Source: Caulobacteraceae bacterium (GTDB lineage: Bacteria > Pseudomonadota > Alphaproteobacteria > Caulobacterales > Aquidulcibacteraceae). From it: a DNA stretch of 46,842 bases. The position numbers and the translations under genes are program-made. Below the pieces are notes generated by a model. The model worked only from the letters and a program-made list of their open reading frames with translations. It was not told the origin of the DNA and ran no database searches. The stretch lies in assembly GCA_009773335.1 (NCBI GenBank), contig WRPF01000029.1:1-46842 (forward strand). Reading direction: 5' to 3'. Shown one piece after another: positions 32,322 through 40,959 of the stretch (position 1 is the stretch's first letter; the number at the start of each line of letters is the position of its first letter).

Positions 32322-32513
32322 ATGGCGACGACGACCGAGGCGAAGGCCTTCCTTGTCTGGCAGTGCCGGACCTGCGGCTTCATCTATGAAGAGGAATTCG
32401 GCGCGCCGACGGAGGGTCTCGCGCCGGGCACCCGCTGGGCTGACGTGCCCGACAGCTGGATCTGCCCGTCGTGCGGAACGAAGAAGGCCGACTTCGACAT
32501 GATCGAGCTTTAG
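32322..32513 (+). CDS. Rubredoxin
   Basis: A 63-residue iron protein with two cysteine pairs: CRTCGFIY and CPSCGTKK, the four ligands of one Fe, plus the conserved GTRWADVPDSWICP turn. Rubredoxins pass single electrons, most often to AlkB-type alkane hydroxylases. Here it sits 12 bp behind a P450 with a GGGAGG ribosome site, so the two are co-transcribed. No AlkB or rubredoxin reductase is in the window. Confidence 0.96.
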   Translation: MATTTEAKAFLVWQCRTCGFIYEEEFGAPTEGLAPGTRWADVPDSWICPSCGTKKADFDMIEL

Positions 32514-32580
32514 GGCGTTCGCCAATCCGGGATCCCTGCGGTAGAAGCGGCTGAAGATTCTTGAGCCGCCGGAACCCCGC

Positions 32581-33957
32581 ATGTCTGCTTCACGCGCCGC
32601 CGTCATCCTCGCCGCCGGACAGGGCACGCGGATGAAATCCGCCGTGCCGAAAGTGCTGCACAAGGTCGGCGGCAAGGCGATGGTCGACTGGGCCGTCGAT
32701 GTGGCGGCCGGGCTCGGCTGTGAACGCACCGTCGTGGTTGTCGGCGCGCATTCGCCGGTCGTTGGTCAACATGTCGGCGCGCGGCTCGGTGAAGGCGCGG
32801 TTGCGGTGCAGGATCCCCCGCTCGGCACCGCGCACGCGGTGCGCGCGGCGGAAGACGCGCTGGGCGATTTCTCCGGCGACGTGGTCATTCTCTATGGCGA
32901 CACGCCGCTGACGCGTGCGGAGACGGTCGCCGCGCTGTTTGCGAAACGCGACAGCGGCGCCAATCTCGTCGTGCTCGGCTTCGAGGCAGGGGATCCGTTC
33001 GGCTACGGACGTCTCGTGCTCGACGACAGTGGCGCGCTCGCGCGCATCGTCGAGGAGAAGGACGCTACAGACGAGGAGCGCGCGCTCACGCTGTGCAACT
33101 CCGGCGTCATCGTCGTGGACCGTGCGGTGCTCTTCTCGCTTCTGTCGATGGTGAAGAACGAGAACGCCAAGGGCGAATACTATCTGACCGACGTCATAGG
33201 CCTCGCGCGCTCGTCGGGCTTCCGCGCGGAAGTGGTCGTTGCGGACGAAGAGGAGATGATGGGGGTCAACTCGCGCGTCGAACTCGCGGAGGCCGAGCAC
33301 GAATTTCAGGCGCGCAAGCGGCATCATTTCATGCTTGCGGGCGTCACGATGATCGATCCGTGGAGCGTCTATTTCAGTCACGACACGCAGATCGGCAATG
33401 ACGTGACGATCGAGCCCGGCGTCTTCTTCGGTCCCGGCGTCACGGTGGAGAGCGGGGCGACGGTGAAGGCGTGGAGCCACCTCGAAGGCGCGCACGTCGG
33501 CAAGGACGCCGCCATCGGGCCGTTCGTGCGCCTGCGTCCCGGCGCGAAACTTTCGGCGAAGGTGAAGATCGGCAACTTCGTCGAGATCAAGAACGCGACC
33601 TTCGGCGAGGGCGCGCAGGCGAGCCATCTCACCTATGTGGGCGACGCCGAAGTAGGCGCGCGCGCCAATCTCGGCTGCGGCACGATCACCTGCAATTACG
33701 ACGGCTTCGACAAGTACAAAACGATCATCGGCGAGGACGCCTTCATCGGCTCCGACACCGCGCTCGTGGCGCCGGTGCGCATCGGTGCGCGCGCGTTCAC
33801 GGGTTCCGGTTCGGTGATCACGAAGGACGTGCCCGACGATGCGCTCGCGGTGGCGCGGGGCCGCCAGAAGGACATTCCCGGCTGGGCGAAGGCCTTCCGC
33901 GAAAAGAAACTGGCCGAGCGCGCCGCGCGCGGCGGCAAGCGGAAGGAAGCGGAATGA
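32581..33957 (+). CDS. glmU: Bifunctional UDP-N-acetylglucosamine pyrophosphorylase / glucosamine-1-P acetyltransferase
   Basis: A 458-residue enzyme for the last two steps of UDP-GlcNAc synthesis, feeding peptidoglycan and LPS. The N-terminal uridyltransferase has LAAGQGTRMKSAVPKVLH, QDPPLGTAHAV and LYGDTPL. The C-terminal half is a left-handed beta-helix acetyltransferase (hexapeptide repeats from about residue 250: IEPGVFFGPGVTVESGATV, ATFGEGAQASHLTYVGDAEVG, NYDGFDKYKT). Size is normal. It overlaps rpiA by four bases (ATGA). Confidence 0.98.
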   Translation: MSASRAAVILAAGQGTRMKSAVPKVLHKVGGKAMVDWAVDVAAGLGCERTVVVVGAHSPVVGQHVGARLGEGAVAVQDPPLGTAHAVRAAEDALGDFSGDVVILYGDTPLTRAETVAALFAKRDSGANLVVLGFEAGDPFGYGRLVLDDSGALARIVEEKDATDEERALTLCNSGVIVVDRAVLFSLLSMVKNENAKGEYYLTDVIGLARSSGFRAEVVVADEEEMMGVNSRVELAEAEHEFQARKRHHFMLAGVTMIDPWSVYFSHDTQIGNDVTIEPGVFFGPGVTVESGATVKAWSHLEGAHVGKDAAIGPFVRLRPGAKLSAKVKIGNFVEIKNATFGEGAQASHLTYVGDAEVGARANLGCGTITCNYDGFDKYKTIIGEDAFIGSDTALVAPVRIGARAFTGSGSVITKDVPDDALAVARGRQKDIPGWAKAFREKKLAERAARGGKRKEAE

Positions 33958-34652
33958 GCGCAGATATCGCGAAGATCAACGCCGCCGCCGCCGCACTCGA
34001 TTTCGTCGAGGACGGCATGCTGCTGGGCCTCGGCACGGGCTCGACCGCCGCGCATTTCGTGCGCCTGCTTGGCGAGCGCGTGAAGAAGGGCCTCAACGTG
34101 CGCGGCGTGCCCACGTCGGAAGAAACGGACAGGCTGGCGCGCGAGGTCGGCGTGCCGCTGGTGCCTGTGGAGCGTGTGGGCGCGCTCGATCTCGCCGTGG
34201 ATGGCGCCGATGAAGTGGACGGCCAGTTCCGGCTCATCAAGGGCGGGGGCGCGGCGTTGCTGCGCGAGAAGATCATCGCTGGCGCGGCGAAGCACTTCGT
34301 CGTCATCGCCGATGAATCGAAGATGGTGGAGACGCTCGGCGCGTTTCCGCTGCCGGTGGAAGTGACGCCGTTCGGCTTCACGCTCACCGCCGCGCGTATC
34401 TACGACGCGCTGAAACTCACCGGCTGCAAGGGCGCCGAGGCCAGTCTGCGCGAAAGCGCGCCGAACACGCCCGTCGTCACCGACGGCGGCAACTACATCA
34501 TCGACTGCCGTTGCCTGGCGATCCCGCACCCGGAGGCGCTCGCCGACGCACTGAAGCGCATCACCGGCGTCGTCGATCACGGCCTCTTCCTCGGCATGGC
34601 CCGCACGGTGATCATCGGCAAGGCCAAGGGCGCGGAGGTGCTTGAACGGTGA
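33954..34652 (+). CDS. rpiA: Ribose-5-phosphate isomerase A
   Basis: A 232-residue enzyme interconverting ribose-5-phosphate and ribulose-5-phosphate in the pentose phosphate pathway. Motifs: LGLGTGSTAAHFV (phosphate loop), LDLAVDGADEVD (catalytic Asp residues), LIKGGGAALLREKI (catalytic Glu/Lys region) and VVTDGGNYIIDC. The start overlaps glmU. It in turn overlaps the start of the PIN-like gene (GTGA). Confidence 0.97.
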   Translation: MSADIAKINAAAAALDFVEDGMLLGLGTGSTAAHFVRLLGERVKKGLNVRGVPTSEETDRLAREVGVPLVPVERVGALDLAVDGADEVDGQFRLIKGGGAALLREKIIAGAAKHFVVIADESKMVETLGAFPLPVEVTPFGFTLTAARIYDALKLTGCKGAEASLRESAPNTPVVTDGGNYIIDCRCLAIPHPEALADALKRITGVVDHGLFLGMARTVIIGKAKGAEVLER

Positions 34653-35482
34653 GGCAAATCGGGCGGCAACTCGTCGTCGATAGCAATGCGCTTCGGTCAG
34701 GCAGCCTTCGAGATTTTCTGGCCCGCTCTCGCGCAAATGTTGCGGTGCTTACCGACTATGCTGCGATGGAGGCTTACAAAGGCGATCCGCTAGTCGGAAT
34801 TTCAAATTCAATGGAGATACTTGGCGAATTTCCCGCACAGGTGTTGGTTTTGAAGGGAACTACTGCGGTTTGCGGTTTGAGCGGCCGTGCAGCCGGCCTT
34901 CGCAGACGCATGATTGACGGTAAGCAAAGCACGGGATTTGGCGAGTTTCTCCGCGATATTTTCAAGGCGAGGGAAGGCGATCAACGATATGTAAAATCTA
35001 TCGAAAGGCTTGGCGAAGACGCGCGTGCTCAAATGGAAGAACTTCGGCTGATTGCCTCGGGTCTTGGGGCAAAAGTTGATGAGCTGATGAAGGCGTACTC
35101 TGATGAGGAGAGGCGAGTGCTTCGGTTGGATGCTCCGCTGACGCAGGCAATGTTGAGCAAGTTCGCAGCAAGTGTCCGGCATACCGCCGGAGTATTCTAT
35201 GAGACCCACCCTTCCAGACCAAAATGGCCGTCCATCGAAGAGTTCGCGAACACATTTTTGTTTCGTGCTGCACTGTGCAGCCATCTTATGGCGCTGAGAT
35301 GGGCGGCGGTTGGAGGGGTGGCGCAAAAGCGCCCGGATCGGGTGCGGAATGATATGGTGGACGTAGTATTCGCGACATACGCCACGTTTTTTGACGGAAT
35401 TCTCACAGAAGATAAGATGCTTTCGGAGCTACACGCGAAGGCGCTCGTTGTTCTGAGGGCAATCGCCCGTCAGCCGCGATGA
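34649..35482 (+). CDS. PIN-like domain hypothetical protein, lower-GC
   Basis: A 277-residue protein with features of a PIN-type nuclease: the N-terminal VVDSNALR strand with Asp11, an acidic DYAAMEAYKG segment, and near the C-terminus RNDMVDVVFATYATFFDGILTEDKM (acidic ND..D plus TEDK), the usual arrangement of PIN metal-binding residues. The middle (about 90-200) is helical. GC is lower (32 of 60 bases at 35041-35100; 36 of 60 in an rpiA sample), suggesting acquisition. The GTG start overlaps the rpiA stop by four bases. No antitoxin gene is adjacent. Nuclease function is inference. Confidence 0.72.
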   Translation: MRQIGRQLVVDSNALRSGSLRDFLARSRANVAVLTDYAAMEAYKGDPLVGISNSMEILGEFPAQVLVLKGTTAVCGLSGRAAGLRRRMIDGKQSTGFGEFLRDIFKAREGDQRYVKSIERLGEDARAQMEELRLIASGLGAKVDELMKAYSDEERRVLRLDAPLTQAMLSKFAASVRHTAGVFYETHPSRPKWPSIEEFANTFLFRAALCSHLMALRWAAVGGVAQKRPDRVRNDMVDVVFATYATFFDGILTEDKMLSELHAKALVVLRAIARQPR

Positions 35483-35522
35483 TTTTCGAGGCAGACGAGC
35501 GATTGGTCTTCGGGCGGCTCCC

Positions 35523-36620
35523 CTACGCCAACATCTTCAGCGCGGCGGTCGTGTAGTCCAGCAGCTCGCTGTCGCGCCCGTCGCGGATCTTCTCGACCCA
35601 GTGGGGATCGACGAGGAGCGCGCGGCCGACGGCCACGAGGTCGAACTCCTCACGGTCCAGGCGTTCCAGGAGATTGTCGAGCGAGGCGGGCTTTGAACTC
35701 TCGCCGCCCATGCCGGCGACGAACTCGCCGCTGAGGCCGACGCTGCCGACGGTGATCGACGGTTTGCCGGTGAGTTTCTTCAGCCAGCCGGCGAAGTTGA
35801 GATCGGAGCCCTCGAACTCCGGCTCCCAGAAGCGGCGCTGCGAGCCGTGGAAGATATCCACGCCCGCATCCGCGAGCGGGGTCACCCACGCTTCGAGTTC
35901 CTTCGGCGTGACGGCGAGCTTCACGTTGAAGTCCTGCTGTTTCCACTGCGAAATACGCTGGATGATGACGAAGTCCGGCCCGACTTCCGCACGGATGGCC
36001 GCCGCCACTTCGGCGCCGAAACGCGCGCGCTCGGCGAGCGTCTTGCCGCCGTAGCGGTCCGTGCGCTCGTTCACGCCGCCCCAGAAGAACTGGTCGATGA
36101 GGTAGCCGTGCGCGCCGTGGATCTCCACGGTGTCGTAGCCGAGGCGCTTCGCATCGCCCGCCGCGCGCCCGAACGCGGCGATGGCGTCGGCGATGGCTTC
36201 AAGCGTCATCGGTTCGGCGACAGCCTTGCCGGGCGAGGAGAGGCCGGAGGGGCTGTCGATGGGGCCGGGCGCCTTCCACTCGCTGCGCGTGTTGCGCACC
36301 ACGCCCACGTGCCAGAGCTGCGGGCCCATCTTGCCGCCCGCAGCATGCACCTCGTCGATGACCCGCTTCCAGCCCGCGAGCGCCCGTTCGCCGTGGAAGA
36401 ACGGCACGTTCGGATCGTTGAGCGAGGCCGGCCGGGCGACGCCGACGCCTTCGGAAAGGATGAGCCCCACGTCCGCCGCCGCGCGGCGCCTGTAGTAGGC
36501 GGCCACGTTGTCGCCGGGGATGTGGCTCGGGGAAAAGGAGCGCGTCATGGGCGCCATGACCACGCGGTTCTTGAGCGAAAGCGATTTCAGCTGGAACGGA
36601 CGGAAGAGCGGTGCGGCCAT
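35523..36620 (-). CDS. NADH:flavin oxidoreductase, Old Yellow Enzyme family
   Basis: A 365-residue FMN TIM-barrel: MAAPLFRPFQLKSLSLKNRVVMAPMTRS, QLWHVG, the active-site EIHGAHGYLIDQFFW (His pair region), NERTDRYGG, and the C-terminal LVAVGRALLVDPHWV phosphate site. These enzymes reduce activated C=C bonds of enones or nitro compounds. The start at 36620 is the family N-terminus; the frame stays open far upstream across the divergent gor gene, which is antisense. The start lies 2 bp from the palindrome at 36623-36636. Confidence 0.95.
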   Translation of the reverse strand: MAAPLFRPFQLKSLSLKNRVVMAPMTRSFSPSHIPGDNVAAYYRRRAAADVGLILSEGVGVARPASLNDPNVPFFHGERALAGWKRVIDEVHAAGGKMGPQLWHVGVVRNTRSEWKAPGPIDSPSGLSSPGKAVAEPMTLEAIADAIAAFGRAAGDAKRLGYDTVEIHGAHGYLIDQFFWGGVNERTDRYGGKTLAERARFGAEVAAAIRAEVGPDFVIIQRISQWKQQDFNVKLAVTPKELEAWVTPLADAGVDIFHGSQRRFWEPEFEGSDLNFAGWLKKLTGKPSITVGSVGLSGEFVAGMGGESSKPASLDNLLERLDREEFDLVAVGRALLVDPHWVEKIRDGRDSELLDYTTAALKMLA

Positions 36621-36622
36621 GG

Positions 36623-36636
36623 TTTTCCCCGGAAAA
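36623..36636. promoter_or_regulatory. Palindrome covering the OYE ribosome site
   Basis: TTTTCC-CC-GGAAAA, a perfect 6+2+6 inverted repeat just upstream of the OYE start, containing its GGGGAAA ribosome site on the minus strand. It could be an operator or an mRNA hairpin masking the ribosome site; neither is shown. Confidence 0.35.
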
Positions 36637-36740
36637 TATCGCTCACACCTAAGCATGTCTGCGGCCCGGACCAGATAGCGGCGCTTGAGACATCGTGAAG
36701 CGGTCTCGCCCCGGCGCCGCGAACCGCCTAGATAGCCCCC

Positions 36741-38111
36741 ATGTCCAGATACGATTTCGACCTCTTCACCATCGGCGCCGGCTCGGGCGGGGTGCGCGCC
36801 TCGCGTCTGAGCGCTCTCGGCGGCGCCCGCGTGGCCGTGGCGGAGGAGGACCGTATCGGCGGCACCTGCGTCATCCGCGGCTGCATCCCGAAAAAGCTCT
36901 TCGTCTACGCCTCGGAATACGCACAGGGGTTCAAGGACGCGGTGGGCTTCGGCTGGACCGTGGAGTGGGCGCGCTTCGACTGGTCCACGCTGCGCGACAA
37001 CGTGCAGGGGGAGGTCTCGCGTCTGTCCGGCATCTACGAGGCCAATCTCGAGAAGGCAGGCGTCGAGACCATCCCCGATCGCGCCGAGCTGGTCGGCCCG
37101 CACACCATCCGCCTTGCGGCCAGCGGGCGCACGCTGACTGCCGAGCGCATCCTCGTGGCCACCGGCGGTCGCGTGGTGCGCCCCGAGATCAAGGGCGCCG
37201 AATACGCCATCACCTCCAACGAGGTCTTCCATCTCGAGCGCCTGCCGGAGCGCGCGATCGTCGTCGGCGGCGGCTATATCGCGCTCGAGTTTGCACACGT
37301 CTTCCACGGGCTCGGCGTGCACACGACGCTGGTGCATCGCGGCGAGATGATCCTGCGCGGGTTTGACGAGGACGTCCGCGGCCACGTGCAGGCCGAGATG
37401 AAACGCAGCGGCATCGACGTGCTGACGGAAACGATGATCACCGAGATCGCGCCGGCAGGCGACGGCTATCTGGTGAAGCTGTCCAGCGGTCAGACCCTCG
37501 AGACCGATCTCGTGATGTTCGCCATCGGGCGCGCACCGAACACCGAAGGCCTCGGGCTTGAGAGCGCGGGCGTCCGGTTGACCGATGTCGGCGCCATCGC
37601 TGTCGATCCGTATTCGCAGACGAGCGCGCCTTCGGTATGGGCGATCGGCGACGTGACGAACCGCGTGAACCTCACGCCCGTCGCCATCCGCGAGGCGGTC
37701 GCGTTCCACCGCACGGTGTTCCAGGGCATTCCGTCCGCGATGGATCACACGCAGATCCCGACGGCGGTGTTCGGTCTGCCGCAGGTGGGCGTTGTCGGGC
37801 TCACCGAGGCGGAGGCGCGCATCCGCTTCGGTCCGGTCGATGTCTACAAGACGAGCTTCCGGCCGATGAAGCACATCATCGCCAGGAACGAAGAGCGGAT
37901 GTTCATGAAACTCGTCGTGCGAGCGAGCGACGATGTGGTTCTCGGCGTCCACCTCACGGGCCCTGACGCGCCGGAGATGATCCAGCTGGCCGCCATCGCC
38001 GTGAAGGCCGGGCTCACCAAGGCGCAGTGGGACGACACGGTCGCCCTCCACCCGACGGCGGCCGAGGAGTTGGTCCTCCTGCGCGAGAAGGCGGTCTCAC
38101 CGACAGCCTGA
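36741..38111 (+). CDS. gor: Glutathione-disulfide reductase
   Basis: A 456-residue FAD-disulfide reductase keeping glutathione reduced with NADPH. FAD site FTIGAGSGGVRASRLSALGG; redox disulfide GGTCVIRGCIPKK (two Cys with four residues between); NADPH site IVVGGGYIALEFAHVF; FAD-binding VWAIGDVTNRVNLTPVAIREA; C-terminal His/Glu pair in LHPTAAEELV. The VIRGCIPKK form is common in alphaproteobacterial and plant glutathione reductases. It diverges from the OYE gene with 120 bp between. Confidence 0.96.
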   Translation: MSRYDFDLFTIGAGSGGVRASRLSALGGARVAVAEEDRIGGTCVIRGCIPKKLFVYASEYAQGFKDAVGFGWTVEWARFDWSTLRDNVQGEVSRLSGIYEANLEKAGVETIPDRAELVGPHTIRLAASGRTLTAERILVATGGRVVRPEIKGAEYAITSNEVFHLERLPERAIVVGGGYIALEFAHVFHGLGVHTTLVHRGEMILRGFDEDVRGHVQAEMKRSGIDVLTETMITEIAPAGDGYLVKLSSGQTLETDLVMFAIGRAPNTEGLGLESAGVRLTDVGAIAVDPYSQTSAPSVWAIGDVTNRVNLTPVAIREAVAFHRTVFQGIPSAMDHTQIPTAVFGLPQVGVVGLTEAEARIRFGPVDVYKTSFRPMKHIIARNEERMFMKLVVRASDDVVLGVHLTGPDAPEMIQLAAIAVKAGLTKAQWDDTVALHPTAAEELVLLREKAVSPTA

Positions 38112-38151
38112 CCGGCCAGCGGGGCGGTTGAACATTCACCCGTCCGTTCAC

Positions 38152-38179
38152 TTGTTTTTTGGACGTAACAGTCCATTAT
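38152..38179 (+). promoter_or_regulatory. Candidate emrA promoter with embedded TetR-type operator
   Basis: The inverted repeat TGGAC-N6-GTCCA (38160-38175) lies between a weak -35 (TTGTTT, 38152-38157) and a -10 (CATTAT, 38174-38179; 16-bp spacer), 39 bp upstream of emrA. A repressor bound there would block RNA polymerase. The TetR gene closing this operon is the obvious candidate. Confidence 0.55.
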
Positions 38180-38217
38180 ACCGGGCTGACGATCCCTTTC
38201 CTTGCCGAAAAGACTCC

Positions 38218-39363
38218 ATGTCGCCGGTCAACCAGTTCCGAGACCTGCTCCAGCGCCCGGACGTGAAACGCCGGCTGCCCAGAGTCGCGGCCATTGGCGG
38301 GGGGCTTTTGCTCCTTGTCGTCGCGGGCTTCTGGGTTGCCGACAAGAACCGCTACCAGGCCACCGACAATGCCTATGTGAAGGCTGACACGGTCATCATC
38401 AGTCCGCAGATCGAGGGCACGGTCGCGCGGGTTCTGGTGGACGACAACGAGCCGGTGCAGGTTGGGCAGGTGTTGGTCGAACTCGATCCCGCCGAGGTGA
38501 AATCGCGGGTCGCGGAGGCTGAAGCACGGCTCGCGGCCTTGCGCGCCGGGGCCCGCTTCGCCAACGCCCGCGCCGCAGCGGGGCGCAGCCAGATCGTCGA
38601 GCGGCAGGCTTCCATCGCCAGCGCCGAAGCCGGCGCGCGGATCGCGCAATCGGAACTCACGCGCTACGGGCGTCTCGCCGAAGGCGGCTGGGTCGCGACG
38701 CAGCGTCTCCAGACCGTGCGCGCGCAAGCCGATCAGGCCGCGGCCGGCGTTCGTCAGGCGCGCGCCTCGTTTGACGCGCAGCAGAGAGAAGCTGCAGCCA
38801 TGAGCGCCGAAGGCGCGCAGGCAGCAGCAGCAGCACAACAGGCCGAAGCCGCACTCACACAGGCGCGCATCGATCTCGACCGCACGGTGATCCGCGCGCC
38901 CGTCGCCGGCGTCGTCGGCGCGCGCGGCGTGCGTGCCGGCCAGTACGTGCGTCAGGGCGCCAACCTCATGTCGGTCGTGCCGCTCGGCGAGACCTATGTG
39001 GTCGCCAACTTCAAGGAAACGCAGGTCGCGCGCATGCGCATCGGCCAGACGGTCGAGATCCACGCGGACGCCTTCGGCTCCAAGCGCGTGCGCGGGCGCG
39101 TCGACAGCTTCTCACCCGCGACCGGCTCCGAGTTCGCGCTGATCCCCGTGGAGAACGCGACGGGCAACTTCACCAAGATCGTCCAGCGCGTGCCGGTGAA
39201 GATCGCCGTCGACCGCAGTGAACCGCTGGCGGCAGCGCTGCGCCCCGGCCTGTCCATCGCCGTGAAGGTGGATCTGCATTCGCAGGGCGGCGCGACATTC
39301 GCCGAGAGCGCCACCGCCGGCGCACGCGTGGTTCAACGACCCACGGCCGAGGCCGCCGAGTGA
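38218..39363 (+). CDS. emrA: EmrA-type efflux periplasmic adaptor (HlyD family)
   Basis: A 381-residue membrane-fusion protein. One N-terminal transmembrane helix (about 23-41, RVAAIGGGLLLLVVAGFWVA) anchors a periplasmic chain: lipoyl half-motif (NAYVKADTVIISPQIEGTVARVLV), a long coiled coil with many Ala/Arg heptads (about 95-220), then the second lipoyl half and beta-barrel (TVIRAPVAGVVGARGVRAGQYV). It connects the inner-membrane pump to an outer-membrane channel. Stop overlaps the emrB start (GTGA). A start 30 codons earlier has no ribosome site and is rejected. Confidence 0.94.
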   Translation: MSPVNQFRDLLQRPDVKRRLPRVAAIGGGLLLLVVAGFWVADKNRYQATDNAYVKADTVIISPQIEGTVARVLVDDNEPVQVGQVLVELDPAEVKSRVAEAEARLAALRAGARFANARAAAGRSQIVERQASIASAEAGARIAQSELTRYGRLAEGGWVATQRLQTVRAQADQAAAGVRQARASFDAQQREAAAMSAEGAQAAAAAQQAEAALTQARIDLDRTVIRAPVAGVVGARGVRAGQYVRQGANLMSVVPLGETYVVANFKETQVARMRIGQTVEIHADAFGSKRVRGRVDSFSPATGSEFALIPVENATGNFTKIVQRVPVKIAVDRSEPLAAALRPGLSIAVKVDLHSQGGATFAESATAGARVVQRPTAEAAE

Positions 39364-40958
39364 CAGACGCAACGGCCGGCGCCGCGCCTGCCGCGTCGGC
39401 GATGCCTGTAAAATCGGGCCTTGCGCTCTGGCTCGGCTTCGGCGCGATGATCATCGGCCAGTTCATGGCCTTTCTCGACATCCAGATCGTTGCGTCTTCG
39501 CTGCAGCAGATCCAGTCGGGCATCGGCGCGAGCGCCGACGAGGTCAGCTGGGTGCAGACCGCCTACCTCATTCCCGAGGTGGTGATGATCCCGCTGTCTG
39601 CCTACCTGTCGCGCCTGTGGGGCACGCAACGCCTCTATCTCATGTCGTGCACCGGTTTCGTGATCGCGAGCGTGGCCACGGGGCTTTCGACGTCGATCGA
39701 GATGATGATCGTCACGCGCGCGATCCAGGGGTTCATCGGCGGCGCCATGATTCCGTGCGTGTTCGCCGTCGCGTTCACGGCGTTTCCGGGCGAGCGTCGC
39801 ATTCTTGCGAGCACGCTGATCGGCATGATCGTGACGTTGGCGCCGACAATGGGGCCCGCGCTCGGCGGCTGGATCACGGAAAATCTCGACTGGCGCTGGC
39901 TGTTCTTCATCAACGTCGCGCCGGGCCTCGTCTCGCTGGCGCTCGTGGCGCGTTTCGGGGATTTCGATCGCGGCGACCCGTCGCTCGCCAAGGGCTTCGA
40001 CTGGTGGGGCCTTGCGGGCATGGCGGTCTTCCTCATGAGCATGCAGTACGTGCTGGAGGAGGGCGCGGGCGAGAGCTGGTTCCGGAGCGACCAGATCATC
40101 GTGCTCACCGCCATCGCTGTCATGACGGGCATCTTCTTCTTGTGGCGGATGCGGACCTACTACAATCCGATCATCTCGCTCGAACCGTTCGCCAACAGGA
40201 ATTTCGCCGTCGGCACGCTTTTCACGTTCGTGATGGGGCTGCAGATGTTCGGCTCCAACCTGCTGTTGCCGCTCTTTCTCGGGCGTGTAGGCGGTCTTTC
40301 CGCTGGCGAGATCGGCAAGATCATGGGCGTCATGGGGCTGACGATGTTCTTCATCGGGCCGCTGGCGGCGCGCATCGTGCGGGTGTTCGATCCGCGCATC
40401 GTGATGGTGTTCGGGCTGCTCGTTTCTTCGTTCGGCATCTGGCAGGCGCACGCGCTGACTGCGGAATGGGGGTTCAACGAGTTCGCGGCCCAGCAGGTGA
40501 TCCGCGCCATCGGGATCATGCTGGCGATGGTGGGCAGCCAGCAGATTTCCATGTCGACGTTGCCGCCGCACCTCGTGAAGAACGCCTCCGGCATCATCAA
40601 CCTCGCGCGCAATGTCGGCGGCGCCATCGGGCTTGCGATGTTGACGACCGTCGTCGGCGTTGCGACCCGCGAGCAACTTTACGCCCAGAGCGCGCGGTTC
40701 GCCGCCGCCGATCCGCAGAGCCAGAGCATGCTGGCCGGCATGATCCAGCGCATGGAGGCGATGGGCGTGGCCGATCCGGAGGGAGCGGCGCGCAAGGCGC
40801 TGGGGTTCATGCTTGAGCGCAACGCGATGACGGTGGCGTTCGGGGAAGGGTTCGCGCTGATCGCCGGGCTCACGCTGCTCGCGGCCGTGCTTGCCGTTCT
40901 GGCGCGGCCGTCCAGGCCGATGAGCCCGCAGGCACAGGCGCAAGCGGAGACGCACTGA
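39360..40958 (+). CDS. emrB: EmrB/QacA-family multidrug MFS transporter (DHA2)
   Basis: A 532-residue inner-membrane transporter with about 14 hydrophobic segments, as usual for DHA2 drug:H+ antiporters. Motif A-like SRLWGTQRLYLMS follows helix 2; AFLDIQIVASSLQQIQ in helix 1 and the LGGWITENLDWRWLFFINV block after helix 5 are typical. It exports hydrophobic toxins or drugs through the EmrA adaptor. The start is a GTG overlapping emrA, so the two are coupled. Substrates are not predictable. Confidence 0.96.
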   Translation: MTDATAGAAPAASAMPVKSGLALWLGFGAMIIGQFMAFLDIQIVASSLQQIQSGIGASADEVSWVQTAYLIPEVVMIPLSAYLSRLWGTQRLYLMSCTGFVIASVATGLSTSIEMMIVTRAIQGFIGGAMIPCVFAVAFTAFPGERRILASTLIGMIVTLAPTMGPALGGWITENLDWRWLFFINVAPGLVSLALVARFGDFDRGDPSLAKGFDWWGLAGMAVFLMSMQYVLEEGAGESWFRSDQIIVLTAIAVMTGIFFLWRMRTYYNPIISLEPFANRNFAVGTLFTFVMGLQMFGSNLLLPLFLGRVGGLSAGEIGKIMGVMGLTMFFIGPLAARIVRVFDPRIVMVFGLLVSSFGIWQAHALTAEWGFNEFAAQQVIRAIGIMLAMVGSQQISMSTLPPHLVKNASGIINLARNVGGAIGLAMLTTVVGVATREQLYAQSARFAAADPQSQSMLAGMIQRMEAMGVADPEGAARKALGFMLERNAMTVAFGEGFALIAGLTLLAAVLAVLARPSRPMSPQAQAQAETH

Positions 40959-40959
40959 C

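Noticed and set aside
35523-38051. 842-codon minus-strand frame extending the OYE gene upstream
   Set aside because: The extra part is antisense to gor. The OYE family starts at MAAPLFRPF, so the shorter gene is used.
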